Source: Chitinophaga flava
GTDB lineage: Bacteria > Bacteroidota > Bacteroidia > Chitinophagales > Chitinophagaceae
NCBI RefSeq assembly: GCF_003308995.1
Contig: NZ_QFFJ01000001.1
Location: 2,914,001 to 2,978,000, forward strand
Reading direction: 5' to 3'
DNA: 64,000 nt
The position numbers were made by a program, and so were the translations under genes. A model generated the notes under the pieces. That model searched no databases, was not told the origin of the DNA, and saw nothing but the letters and a program-made list of their open reading frames with translations. Positions 45,254-53,862 of the stretch are shown here, in pieces (within the stretch, counting starts at the first letter, position 1; each line of letters opens with the position of its first letter).

Positions 45254-45850
45254 ATGAATTATCTGGCACATGCATATTTGTCGTTTCATCAGCCAGAACT
45301 GATCACTGGCAATCTGATCGCTGATTATGTGAAAGGACAACATCAACTGGAACAATACAGTCCGGGTATACAACAGGGTATCCGGATACACCGGGCTATT
45401 GACGCCTTTACCGATCAGCACCCTGTCACCAGTCAGGCCAAGACTTTTTTCCGTGCTTCCTGCGGTCTTTACAGCGGCGTGTTCACAGACGTTGTCTACG
45501 ACCATTTTCTGGCGACCGACACAACCCGCTTTTCAGAAGACAGCCTGTACGATTTTGCAGCAGAAGTATATGATGTGATTACCGGTCAGAGTGATACATT
45601 GCCGGCAGATTTTCTGCGGATGTTTTCTTATATGAAGGAATTCAACTGGTTATTTAATTATAGACACAACGACGGTATCGAAAGAGCATTCCGCGGACTC
45701 AGCTCAAGGGCTCAACATCTGAAAAGCAGCCCTGCCATTGTATTTGCAGTTTTCCTGGAACACTATGAAGCATTACGTGGTTGTTATCAGGCTTTTTTCC
45801 CTGAGCTGCAGGCTTATGTGGAAAATTTGTTACAAAACGAAAACCGCTAA
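45254..45850 (+). CDS. ACP phosphodiesterase-like protein (AcpH/DUF479)
   Basis: The ATG at 45254 gives 198 residues beginning MNYLAHAYLSFHQPELITGN, the canonical start of this family; an in-frame Met 105 bases upstream adds unrelated sequence. Further family segments are GIRIHRAIDAFTDQHP, FTDVVYDHFLATDW-like and FNWLFNYRHNDGIERAFRGL in part. E. coli AcpH removes the phosphopantetheine arm of acyl carrier protein; the HD-type metal residues are present, so that activity is plausible. Confidence 0.87.
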   Translation: MNYLAHAYLSFHQPELITGNLIADYVKGQHQLEQYSPGIQQGIRIHRAIDAFTDQHPVTSQAKTFFRASCGLYSGVFTDVVYDHFLATDTTRFSEDSLYDFAAEVYDVITGQSDTLPADFLRMFSYMKEFNWLFNYRHNDGIERAFRGLSSRAQHLKSSPAIVFAVFLEHYEALRGCYQAFFPELQAYVENLLQNENR

Positions 45851-45951
45851 CAGCATGTTAAAGCCTTGCCACCCACTTTCCTGATTCCATAAAAAAGGCT
45901 AGGTTTGGGGCCGCAATTTATCTGTTTTAAAAGAAAATAAAGTATCAAAGG

Positions 45952-46521
45952 ATGTTTAAAAAAGCAATCATCTTTGCCTTTGCACTGGGATTATTTGCCG
46001 CCAACGCAGGAGCACAGGATAAAAAACTGCCGCCACTGGATGCCAGCCCAATGGACATGGCTTATTACCCTCCCATGTACCCTTATGTGGTAAAAGTAAA
46101 AGGAGAACCCGGCACCCTCGTTGCCAGGGTGATATATAGCCGTCCGCAAACAAAAGGAAGAGAAATCTTCGGTAACCTGGAAGAATACGGAAAAATATGG
46201 CGACTCGGCGCCAACGAAGCCACTGAAATAGAATTCTTCAGACCTGTGACCATCGCCGGAAAAAGTATTCCGAAAGGCCGTTACACCATGTACGCCATCC
46301 CAACAGAAAAAACATGGACCATCATCATCAATAAAGAAACAGATATCTGGGGCGCTTTTAAATACGATCAGCGTAAAGACGTTGTGAGAACAGCGCTTCC
46401 GGTAGTAGCACTCGACACCCCCATAGATGCCTTCACTATGGTATTTGAAAAAGGGGAGCCCGGTGCCAACCTGATCATCGCCTGGGATAAGGTAAGTGTA
46501 AGTCTGCCGATCCGCTGGTAA
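45952..46521 (+). CDS. DUF2911 secreted protein
   Basis: The 189-residue product has a signal peptide ending at NAGAQ and the DUF2911 core (VARVIYSRPQTKGREIFGNL, WRLGANEATEIEFF, IPKGRYTMYAIPTEKTWTIII and the closing LIIAWDKVSVSLPIR). The family is frequent in Bacteroidota and has no assigned activity. The gene is followed by a very strong hairpin flanked by an inverted repeat (46524-46758). Confidence 0.9.
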   Translation: MFKKAIIFAFALGLFAANAGAQDKKLPPLDASPMDMAYYPPMYPYVVKVKGEPGTLVARVIYSRPQTKGREIFGNLEEYGKIWRLGANEATEIEFFRPVTIAGKSIPKGRYTMYAIPTEKTWTIIINKETDIWGAFKYDQRKDVVRTALPVVALDTPIDAFTMVFEKGEPGANLIIAWDKVSVSLPIRW

Positions 46522-46523
46522 CG

Positions 46524-46758
46524 GTGATGAATACTGATTCTACTGATGTTCCTGATGAGTGAAGATGAACAGGTGATAGATTAAAGCGGGATCAGTTTTG
46601 ATAACAGAAAGATAAAAAGGAATCGCCCATTGATACTATTATCAATGGGCGATTCCTTTTTATTTATTTTGAATGATTCTACTGATTATCACATCCTTCG
46701 ATCAAATCATCTGTCATCTTCGCTCATCAGGAGCATCAACAACATCAGCATTCATCAC
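46524..46758. repeat. Inverted pair of TGAT-periodic repeats around a terminator (locus 1)
   Basis: The left copy (46524-46582) and the right copy in reverse (about 46696-46758) agree at 38 of the first 45 bases, beginning GTGATGAAT and containing CTGATGAG. TGAT recurs every 9-10 bases. The two copies flank the hairpin at 46612-46663, so the whole could fold as one long imperfect hairpin. A related arrangement lies at 57582-57769. Confidence 0.7.
46612..46663. terminator. Very strong bidirectional terminator after the DUF2911 gene
   Basis: Perfect 24-bp arms (ATAAAAAGGAATCGCCCATT and its complement are part of them) with a 4-nt loop, T-rich on the plus-strand side. Confidence 0.9.
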
Positions 46759-46788
46759 AGTTACAGTAGTATCAAAACTCATCACAAT

Positions 46789-46920
46789 AAAAAAAGCGGT
46801 AAGAATACCGCCTTAAAAATTTTAACCATATCCTATGAAAAACCTGAACGAATGTATATCGAATATCCGTACCCGTTAGGGTTCATTTGGTGAATGATAT
46901 AAAAATGTTCGTGAGCGTGC
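46789..46920 (-). ncRNA. Repeated element copy A (candidate small RNA)
   Basis: Read on the minus strand it begins TCACGAACA...ATTCACCAAATG, has a variable middle, then the conserved core AGGTTTTTCATAGGATATGG, then GGTTAAAA, and ends in GCGGTA-TTCT-TACCGC followed by seven T. The same layout occurs at 59344, 61994 and 62354. It has no reading frame of use. The strand is chosen from the T-run. Confidence 0.55.
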
Positions 46921-47056
46921 TAAATATTTACTTCAGTAAAATAAAAAAAGCTAAAATGGACAAATTATTGTAGGGCCTGTCAGGCGGTTCCAATCGCAAA
47001 AACTGAAGTATATTTGGAAAAACCACCAAAAATTGTTCATTATAAAATATTAAGAC

Positions 47057-48196
47057 ATGAAGCTGGGTACAAAACTCATACACGCAGGTGTAGCTCCCGA
47101 TCCTTCCACCGGAGCCATTATGACTCCTATCTTTCAAACTTCCACCTATGTGCAGAGCGCGCCAGGTGTACATAAAGGGTACGAATATGCCCGTACCCAG
47201 AACCCCACCCGCGATGCCTTGCAAAATGCCCTGGCAGCCATCGAAAACGGGACACACGGTATTTCCTTTGGCAGCGGCCTTGCAGCTACTGACGGGGTCA
47301 TGAAACTGCTGTCACCTGGCGACGAAGTAGTGGCTACCAACGATCTTTATGGTGGCACCTACCGTATCTTCACAAAGGTTTTCGAGCGCTACGGCATTAA
47401 ATTCTCTTTTGTAAGCATGCGCGACGCTGAAAGCATTGCAGCACACATTACTCCCAAAACCAGGATGATATGGCTGGAAACGCCCACCAATCCGCTCCTG
47501 AACATCATTGATATAGCAGCCGTAGCCCGCATCGCCCAAAAGAACAATGTATTATTATGCGTAGATAATACGTTTGCTTCTCCTTACCTGCAAAATCCGC
47601 TGGACCTGGGCGCTGATATCGTATTACATTCTGCCACCAAATACCTCGGCGGCCATAGCGACGTGGTACATGGTGCTGTGATCGTTAAAAACGAGGAGCT
47701 GGCCAAACAGCTGTATTTCATTCAAAACAGCTGCGGTGCCGTTCCTGGTCCGCAAGACTGTTTCCTGGTATTACGCGGCATCAAAACCTTACATGTACGT
47801 ATGCAGCGTCACTGTGAAAACGGTGAAACCATCGCCCATTTCCTGCGTAACCACTCTAAAGTGGACAAGGTATACTGGCCCGGATTTACCGATCATCCCA
47901 ATCATGACATCGCTAAACAACAGATGCGCGGCTTTGGTGGGATGATGTCCTTTACGCTGAAGGATGATAACATAGAAGCAGCCAACCGCGTACTGAGCAA
48001 CACCCATCTGTTCTCCCTGGCCGAATCACTGGGCGGCGTAGAGTCACTGATAGGCCATCCCGCCAGCATGACCCATGCCTCCATCCCCCGGGAAGAAAGA
48101 ATAAAAAACGGACTGGCAGACTCCCTGATACGCCTTAGCGTAGGCATCGAAGACGCCACCGACCTGATAGAAGACCTGAACAAAGCCATCGGATAA
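47057..48196 (+). CDS. Cystathionine gamma-synthase/gamma-lyase-type PLP enzyme
   Basis: The 379-residue product belongs to the Cys/Met-metabolism PLP family. Markers are YEYARTQNPTRDALQ, SGLAATDGVMKLL, DLYGGTYRIF, WLETPTNPLL, VDNTFASPYLQ, the PLP-Lys K195 in HSATKYLGGHSD, and HPASMTHASIP near the end. It acts either in making cystathionine from an O-acylhomoserine (MetB) or in splitting it (gamma-lyase); sequence alone does not decide. It is a single gene downstream of the repeat-rich region. Confidence 0.93.
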   Translation: MKLGTKLIHAGVAPDPSTGAIMTPIFQTSTYVQSAPGVHKGYEYARTQNPTRDALQNALAAIENGTHGISFGSGLAATDGVMKLLSPGDEVVATNDLYGGTYRIFTKVFERYGIKFSFVSMRDAESIAAHITPKTRMIWLETPTNPLLNIIDIAAVARIAQKNNVLLCVDNTFASPYLQNPLDLGADIVLHSATKYLGGHSDVVHGAVIVKNEELAKQLYFIQNSCGAVPGPQDCFLVLRGIKTLHVRMQRHCENGETIAHFLRNHSKVDKVYWPGFTDHPNHDIAKQQMRGFGGMMSFTLKDDNIEAANRVLSNTHLFSLAESLGGVESLIGHPASMTHASIPREERIKNGLADSLIRLSVGIEDATDLIEDLNKAIG

Positions 48197-48302
48197 CGCG
48201 CTCATCAATCAGATTTTAATTCTTTCGGGGTAAAAATTATCTTTACCTGGTATATTATTTTACCAGAACCATATCCACAGCCTTTATCCACACTGGATGA
48301 AT

Positions 48303-48345
48303 TAACCACCTGCAACGGTACCTGCGGTACTGCTGCAGGTGGTTA
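48303..48345. other. Hairpin without a T-run between the PLP enzyme and TIGR02757 genes
   Basis: Perfect 12-bp arms TAACCACCTGCA / TGCAGGTGGTTA enclose two CGGTAC copies. No T-run follows on either side, so it is a weak terminator or a leader structure upstream of the gene at 48383. Confidence 0.5.
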
Positions 48346-48382
48346 TGGCCTTTGCCGGCTGCAGATGTACATGTGACAAACT

Positions 48383-49156
48383 ATGAAGATCCAACAACTG
48401 AGGGACTTCCTGAATACGAAAGCGGCATATTACAATCATCCGGACTTTATTGCAAATGACCCCATTTGCATTCCGCACCGCTTCTCCGAATTACAGGACA
48501 TAGAAATAGCCGGCCTCTTTGCTGCTATACTGGCCTGGGGCAACCGTACCAGCATTATCAACAAATGCACGGAGCTCATGCGCCATATGGACAATGCCCC
48601 CTATGACTATATCCGGCACCACGAGCCCAGAGAGCGCATGAAACTCATGGCCTTCTGTCACCGTACCTTCAATGGACTGGACCTGATGTATTTCGTGGAG
48701 TTCCTCCAACATTACTATACCAATATCACCTCCCTCGAATTTGCTTTCAGTGGCCATCTTAGCCCACAGGACGACAATATCGAAAAAGCACTCATCGGCT
48801 TCCATAAAATGTTTTTCTCACTGGAACATCCTACCCGAACGGAAAAACATATTTCCACCCCGGCCAAACATTCTGCATGCAAACGATTGAACATGTATTT
48901 GCGCTGGATGGTCAGGAAAGATGAAAATGGCGTGGATTTTGGGCTATGGCAAAACATATCACCATCACAACTGATATGCCCCATGGATGTTCATGTAAGC
49001 CGCGTGGCTGCCAGACTGGGACTTATATCAGATGCGAAGTCAGACTGGAAAACAGCAGTAGCGCTCACCCACGAGCTCAAAAAGCTGGACCCCGAAGACC
49101 CGGCCAAATTCGACTTCGCCCTGTTTGGACTGGGGGTAATCGAAAAATATGTTTGA
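48383..49156 (+). CDS. TIGR02757-family protein (DUF2400)
   Basis: The 257-residue product shows the family blocks DPICIPHRFSELQDIEIAGL, AAILAWGNRTSIINKC, KRLNMYLRWMVRKDENGVDFGLW and CPMDVHVSRVAARLGL. The helical layout recalls helix-hairpin-helix DNA glycosylases, but the catalytic role is unproven. It probably leads a short operon with the next two genes (19-base gap, then a one-base overlap). Confidence 0.87.
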   Translation: MKIQQLRDFLNTKAAYYNHPDFIANDPICIPHRFSELQDIEIAGLFAAILAWGNRTSIINKCTELMRHMDNAPYDYIRHHEPRERMKLMAFCHRTFNGLDLMYFVEFLQHYYTNITSLEFAFSGHLSPQDDNIEKALIGFHKMFFSLEHPTRTEKHISTPAKHSACKRLNMYLRWMVRKDENGVDFGLWQNISPSQLICPMDVHVSRVAARLGLISDAKSDWKTAVALTHELKKLDPEDPAKFDFALFGLGVIEKYV

Positions 49157-49174
49157 TTAAAATAAATTACGGTA

Positions 49175-50116
49175 ATGAAAAGATTATTGGGCGCCATTAC
49201 AGCTATGCTGACACTGTCCATCTCCGCCAACGCGCAGGATTACATGTCAGTAAACTACAACTTCAACAAAGGGGAATTATTTGAACTGGAGCAGAAAAGC
49301 CGCAGTGAAACTTACATGACCGTAAACGAAGTAGTACAACGCACCACCCGCGACTACAACAACATCATCAGCATCGAAATAACAGATGTACAACCTGGCA
49401 GAGCCCAGCTGACCTTCCGTTACAAAGAGCTGAAATTCAATTTCAACGCTAAAAACCAGAACATCTTTGTGGATGCCAAGGTCAGCAAACCGGACGAACC
49501 CTTCCAGGAAGGCCTCAAAAAATTGCTGAACCAGCCTTTCACCGTGGAATTACAAAGCACTGGCATTATCACTAAAATAGATGGTTTGGATAACCTGCTC
49601 GACAACGCTGCTGCAGCTTTCAGCAACCTCAAAAAAGATGAACAGGAAGCCTATAAAAAACTAATGAAAGACCAGTTTGGTACTGATGCCTTCCGCAGCT
49701 GGCTCGAACAACTGCTGATCATGTATCCGGTACACGGCATCAAAACCGGCACCCAATGGGAGGAAAGCGTTCCCCTTCGCGGTGGCCTGGTAGGTCGTGT
49801 AGACCTCTACTGGAACCTCCAGACCTGGGACTCCCAAACCGCTAAAATCGGTGGGACTGCCAAAATACAAACAGACAAGGTTCAAACCCTCACCCTGGAA
49901 GATGATATAAAAGCCACTGCCGAAATCAGCGGCTCTACCTCTTCCAATTACCTGATAGCGCGCAGCAGCGGCCTGCCCAGCATCTGCGTGCAAACCACCG
50001 AAATGAACGGTAACTACACCTATAAGGTCAATAAAGCCAAACGCATCAAACACGATCTGAAAGTACCGGTGAAAGTAGTTACCAACGCTTCCTATAAAAT
50101 AAAACAAATGAAATAA
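49175..50116 (+). CDS. Secreted protein of unknown function (DUF6263-like)
   Basis: The 313-residue product has a signal peptide ending at NAQD and a beta-rich body with repeated stretches such as FELEQKSRSETYMTVNEVVQ and YNNIISIEITDVQPGRAQLTF in part, followed by KIDGLDNLLDNAAAAF. The pattern resembles DUF6263 proteins of Bacteroidota; I am not certain of the family. It overlaps the next gene by one base (TAATG). Confidence 0.75.
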   Translation: MKRLLGAITAMLTLSISANAQDYMSVNYNFNKGELFELEQKSRSETYMTVNEVVQRTTRDYNNIISIEITDVQPGRAQLTFRYKELKFNFNAKNQNIFVDAKVSKPDEPFQEGLKKLLNQPFTVELQSTGIITKIDGLDNLLDNAAAAFSNLKKDEQEAYKKLMKDQFGTDAFRSWLEQLLIMYPVHGIKTGTQWEESVPLRGGLVGRVDLYWNLQTWDSQTAKIGGTAKIQTDKVQTLTLEDDIKATAEISGSTSSNYLIARSSGLPSICVQTTEMNGNYTYKVNKAKRIKHDLKVPVKVVTNASYKIKQMK

Positions 50117-50463
50117 TGCATCCCGTCCCTGCTCCATATCTACAGGAAACAGTTGCCTGGGCGCAGCAAACCTTCGCGGTAAGCCTGCCCCCGGGAAATA
50201 TCAGCTACGAACAACTGGAGGAAATGCTGGGCAGAAGACTGGAATATCTGATCAGTAATGACTTCCAGCAGTTCATCTTCTTGCTGTATCGTATAGACGT
50301 GGCCGAGAAAAAAGTAAAACTAATCCTGGAAGCCGCCGCCGCAACAGGCTTAGACCCTTATCGTCCCATCGCTGCACTGATCATTGAAAGACAACTACAA
50401 AAAATAGCATCCCGCGAAGCTTTCCGGCAGGATCATCTGCCGGATGATGAAGAGAGATGGTAA
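50116..50463 (+). CDS. Small conserved-looking protein of unknown function
   Basis: The 115-residue soluble product is mostly alpha-helical (YLQETVAWAQQTFAV, QFIFLLYRIDVAEKKVKLIL). There is no signal peptide and no motif I recognise. Its start codon overlaps the previous stop by one base, which supports translation coupling and a real gene; a bidirectional terminator follows. Confidence 0.72.
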   Translation: MHPVPAPYLQETVAWAQQTFAVSLPPGNISYEQLEEMLGRRLEYLISNDFQQFIFLLYRIDVAEKKVKLILEAAAATGLDPYRPIAALIIERQLQKIASREAFRQDHLPDDEERW

Positions 50464-50479
50464 ACACCGGGATACCTAC

Positions 50480-50520
50480 ATAAAAAAGCAGCAGAGATAA
50501 AATCCCTGCTGCTTTTTTAT
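50480..50520. terminator. Bidirectional terminator between convergent genes
   Basis: Perfect 15-bp arms ATAAAAAAGCAGCAG / CTGCTGCTTTTTTAT with an 11-nt loop. Confidence 0.88.
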
Positions 50521-50537
50521 GGTTGAAGATACACACA

Positions 50538-51194
50538 TCAGAACATCAGTTCCTTCACTTTCTCCTTGTCTTCCTTTTCTTTCTCCAGATCGAAGAAAGT
50601 ACCGAATACCCTGTCCCAGAAAGCAGAACTTACACCAAACCCTTTTTCTTCGCTCTTATAGTGATGCAAATGGTGATTGCGCCACAATGGTTTCATAAAC
50701 CTAAACGGTGGGTTCCAGGCATGGATGGCGTAGTGCATACTGCCATATATCAGGTAACCCAACAAGAAACCAGGGAAAAACATAAATGTATACTGCCGCA
50801 GAAAAATATACTGCGAACCGAAAATCGCGGAAGCGAGGATCAGACTCGGCACCGGAGGCATAAATAAACGTTGTTTGTCTCGCGGATACTCGTGATGGTT
50901 ACCATGCATCACATAGATAAAACGCTGCACCCTGGGGCTATCGCTGGCAAAGTGGAACATAAACCGGTGCATGATATACTCAAAAAACGACCAAAATAAC
51001 ATAGCTCCGAAGAATATCAGGGCAACCGTTCCCACTTTAAAACCAAGTGTGTCGTGGCTATAATAAAGCATATAGCCGATGATGGGCAAATACATTCCCC
51101 AGATAACCAGAGGATGCGTTTTCGTCAGCATCTCCAGGTACTGGCTTTCAAATAATCTTGCCTGTCCTTTGTTCTTAATCTTTTCAAATTTCAT
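50538..51194 (-). CDS. Sterol desaturase/fatty-acid hydroxylase superfamily protein
   Basis: The 218-residue membrane protein has four or so TM helices and the di-iron His clusters of the family: HRFMFH, HGNHHEYP, HYAIHAW and HHLHHYKSEE. The pattern and size match fatty-acid 2-hydroxylase (FA2H/Scs7-like) rather than a sterol enzyme. Sphingolipids with 2-hydroxy fatty acids are known in some Bacteroidota, so a role there is plausible but inferred. Confidence 0.88.
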   Translation of the reverse strand: MKFEKIKNKGQARLFESQYLEMLTKTHPLVIWGMYLPIIGYMLYYSHDTLGFKVGTVALIFFGAMLFWSFFEYIMHRFMFHFASDSPRVQRFIYVMHGNHHEYPRDKQRLFMPPVPSLILASAIFGSQYIFLRQYTFMFFPGFLLGYLIYGSMHYAIHAWNPPFRFMKPLWRNHHLHHYKSEEKGFGVSSAFWDRVFGTFFDLEKEKEDKEKVKELMF

Positions 51195-51358
51195 GAATCC
51201 CAGTTTTAACGCGCAACAGTTACGGGAAAATGAATTAAAACCACTCTTATAAACCGGTGGATTACGTTCTGTGTCCCGCCGATTTCAGGTACAAAAGTAC
51301 AACCTTCGTATTAATTGGAATCTTTTATTTATCCGTCAAAAAATTTTCAGCCGTAACA

Positions 51359-52615
51359 CTACCGTTGTTTGTAATCGATCCGGAAATCCTGTAAATCCGG
51401 CTGGTATGCACGCTTTCGCTGCAATTCGTAATCATAAATGATTTTTCCGGCATCACGGAAGAATGGATAGCCATCCTCTTCATATTCATATTTATTGTCA
51501 TTCAAAATACCATCGCGGTTTACATAGATCGTACCCGTCAACATGAATTCTACATTATGCTCAAAATCAACGATATAAGCGGCGTCCGTCAGGAAACCGT
51601 ACGACCATCCCGTCTTATTGAATACACGTATATTAGACGGAATGCTATGCCCCGCCCCCTTAAAAAGAAAAAACTTCGTATAACTGTCAAAGTATTCCGA
51701 TGTGTCATAAGCCGGGTAATCCGTTTCAGAAGGATACTGAGACATATAACGGTACAGGAACCGATAATCCTGCGGGATCAGCCTGAAACGTTGTGAAGCA
51801 GGCACTGACTGCGGAAATATAACAGTCTGCAACATCCGCTGAAGATCTTCAAGCGGAAGATTGTTATGTCGGGTAAAATCCATCGGCTCCGGCACTACGT
51901 TATCGTTCTTATCCATATATCCATGGCCAATTTTCACGGTTTTACCGAAATCATACTGCAGTTTACTGACTGCGGGCGCTTGTTCGTATAGCGTCTTGCC
52001 GTTATCCACAAAACGAATAGCATTGGTATGTCTGTTTTCTTCTTCAGACAGCGGCATAAAACGGCGCACTATACGGGCACGGCTATATCCTTTTTTCCAC
52101 AGCCTTTCATGGATAGACTGCTGACCGATGAACTCATAGAGACGATTGTATGCATCGTTGTCACTCACCAGAAAAATCTTTTTGATATAGTGATGGATGG
52201 AAGGAAGGCCATTAGCAGCGGAACTATCTGTATGTACAGTCACCTGTCCGCTCCAGCTGCTGTCTGTCAGCATAGGCGTATTACCATCCAGGCCACGTAC
52301 TTTCAGCTCCCGCAGCTTTTCCAGCGCCAGCACTGCAATAGGCAGCTTCACCGTGCTGGCCGGATTAAAGTACTGGTTGGCATCTACCTCCAGATAGTAG
52401 TTTTTAAAATGAGGCTTGTTGTTTGCATCCCGGTCAATCTGTGTATAGATCAACTGATACCGGAAGGAGTCAGGGTACTGCAGGATATGCCGCAAGGAAG
52501 GCGTAGCCTGGCGATCAAACATATTCTTCAGTAAGGTATCGGTACGGGGCTGCGCCTGCACAACAAACAGACTGCAGCAACAAAGCAGCATCAGCAAACA
52601 ATTTCGCATAGTCAA
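51359..52615 (-). CDS. Serine hydrolase, class-A beta-lactamase-like fold
   Basis: The 418-residue secreted product has a signal peptide ending VQAQ and the catalytic motifs of penicillin-binding-type enzymes: STVK at 87-90, VSDNDAYNRL (SDN) and a late KTGW. The spacing is wider than in compact class A beta-lactamases and a long C-terminal region follows, so a peptidase/esterase role in the periplasm is more likely than antibiotic resistance. It lies 31 bases downstream of the HDxxH protein gene, possibly co-transcribed. Confidence 0.82.
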   Translation of the reverse strand: MTMRNCLLMLLCCCSLFVVQAQPRTDTLLKNMFDRQATPSLRHILQYPDSFRYQLIYTQIDRDANNKPHFKNYYLEVDANQYFNPASTVKLPIAVLALEKLRELKVRGLDGNTPMLTDSSWSGQVTVHTDSSAANGLPSIHHYIKKIFLVSDNDAYNRLYEFIGQQSIHERLWKKGYSRARIVRRFMPLSEEENRHTNAIRFVDNGKTLYEQAPAVSKLQYDFGKTVKIGHGYMDKNDNVVPEPMDFTRHNNLPLEDLQRMLQTVIFPQSVPASQRFRLIPQDYRFLYRYMSQYPSETDYPAYDTSEYFDSYTKFFLFKGAGHSIPSNIRVFNKTGWSYGFLTDAAYIVDFEHNVEFMLTGTIYVNRDGILNDNKYEYEEDGYPFFRDAGKIIYDYELQRKRAYQPDLQDFRIDYKQR

Positions 52616-52646
52616 TAGTGGTTCTGATCACCAAAATATAAAATTA

Positions 52647-53771
52647 TCAGCTGGCTGCTAAGAGCTTTCTGATCTTTTCGTTAAAGTTGCCTGATGTAAG
52701 GCCAAAATGTGTCTGTAAAGACTTATCCAATCCCTCGTCGGTATTTTCGGTTTTAAGCACCTCCAGCGCCTGCCGGATGCCCTCCCGACGGATCTTATCC
52801 TTCAGCAACAAGGCGTTAATAGTATACTTCAGGCTGATATCACCTACCATGACTGCTTTTTTAAAAGTCTGATATAAATCCTCTCCGGGATGATCCGCCA
52901 CATATTTCTTCAGCACTACCAGACAGGCTTCAAAAGACTCTCCCCAGGCGCCATCAGCATAATAGGCCAATCCTTCTTCTGCAGCTCTGTTCACAGGCCT
53001 TGGAAGAAATTTAGCACAGTAAAAATGTACCAGGTCGTGCGCATACCAGGAACTGCCCACACCACTCATAAAAATATTATTGTCCTCATCCGAGTCACCC
53101 CGGCGCAGATAGTTAGCACTGGCATCATAGTCTACACCCTTGATACGCAGTAACTCCTGCGCATTACTGCAATCATAATACAGCAGTTCGACCGGCTTCA
53201 TACCAAACCAGCCGGCCAGTTCCGTATTAAAGCGATCAAAACGCCTGGCAGCACCCATATCCAGCGTATGTGGATATACGTAGTGAATATTGCCCACCTG
53301 CTGCCGGTTCCAATCGCGGACTACCCAATCAATAGCCGGATAAAAGACGATCTTGTCCTGCCTGTCTTTGCCTACCATGCTGTATATTTTCCGGATAATA
53401 GGTTGCCCGTTGACCATCCCCATGAATCCCAGCTTTATCAGGTATTCACCTGGCTGCTTCAGCCGGATCACATTCAGCAACTGAGGCCGGAAAAAGTTGC
53501 TGTCGCTGTATTTTTTACTGTTCTCTATCTGTACAATTTCATCAAAACCCATCGCATAGTGCTTCAGGTACGCACTGTCGGTATAAAGGGAAGGTTGCTC
53601 CGGATGATTTTTGTCTCTGAGGAAACCATCCAAACTTACCAACATTCTTGTTTTCAGCAGACTATCTGCCGGCAGTACAGCCAGCGGGGAAACGGTAAAA
53701 CGGGAATACTGTGCAGCAACACTCACCGGCATGGCCAGCAGCGCTAAAAAGGGCAGGAGCAGGGATCTCAT
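52647..53771 (-). CDS. Secreted putative metallopeptidase with HDxxH motif
   Basis: The 374-residue product has a signal peptide ending SVAAQ. The only motif is HDLVH at 245-249, followed 16 residues on by EEGLAYY (265-271), which reproduces the gluzincin HExxH...E layout with Asp in place of the catalytic Glu. I recognise no wider family. Either Asp serves as base or the protein is a catalytically dead relative. It is adjacent to a serine hydrolase (31-base gap). Confidence 0.65.
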   Translation of the reverse strand: MRSLLLPFLALLAMPVSVAAQYSRFTVSPLAVLPADSLLKTRMLVSLDGFLRDKNHPEQPSLYTDSAYLKHYAMGFDEIVQIENSKKYSDSNFFRPQLLNVIRLKQPGEYLIKLGFMGMVNGQPIIRKIYSMVGKDRQDKIVFYPAIDWVVRDWNRQQVGNIHYVYPHTLDMGAARRFDRFNTELAGWFGMKPVELLYYDCSNAQELLRIKGVDYDASANYLRRGDSDEDNNIFMSGVGSSWYAHDLVHFYCAKFLPRPVNRAAEEGLAYYADGAWGESFEACLVVLKKYVADHPGEDLYQTFKKAVMVGDISLKYTINALLLKDKIRREGIRQALEVLKTENTDEGLDKSLQTHFGLTSGNFNEKIRKLLAAS

Positions 53772-53862
53772 GCAAAGGGTTTTTTAATCTACCTAATTTA
53801 TGTAAAAAACAGCAGGAGCATCCTTATATTTGGCCATTCATACAACCAGAACAATACAAATC

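Larger units (their letters stand above)
46522..47056. other. Repeat-rich intergenic region
   Basis: No gene is present. From left to right it holds a TGAT-periodic repeat (46524-46582), a perfect 24-bp-arm hairpin (46612-46663), an inverted copy of the repeat (about 46696-46758), a copy of the roughly 130-bp repeated element (46789-46920), and the upstream region of the PLP enzyme gene with a TATATTTG box at 47009-47016. Confidence 0.7.
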
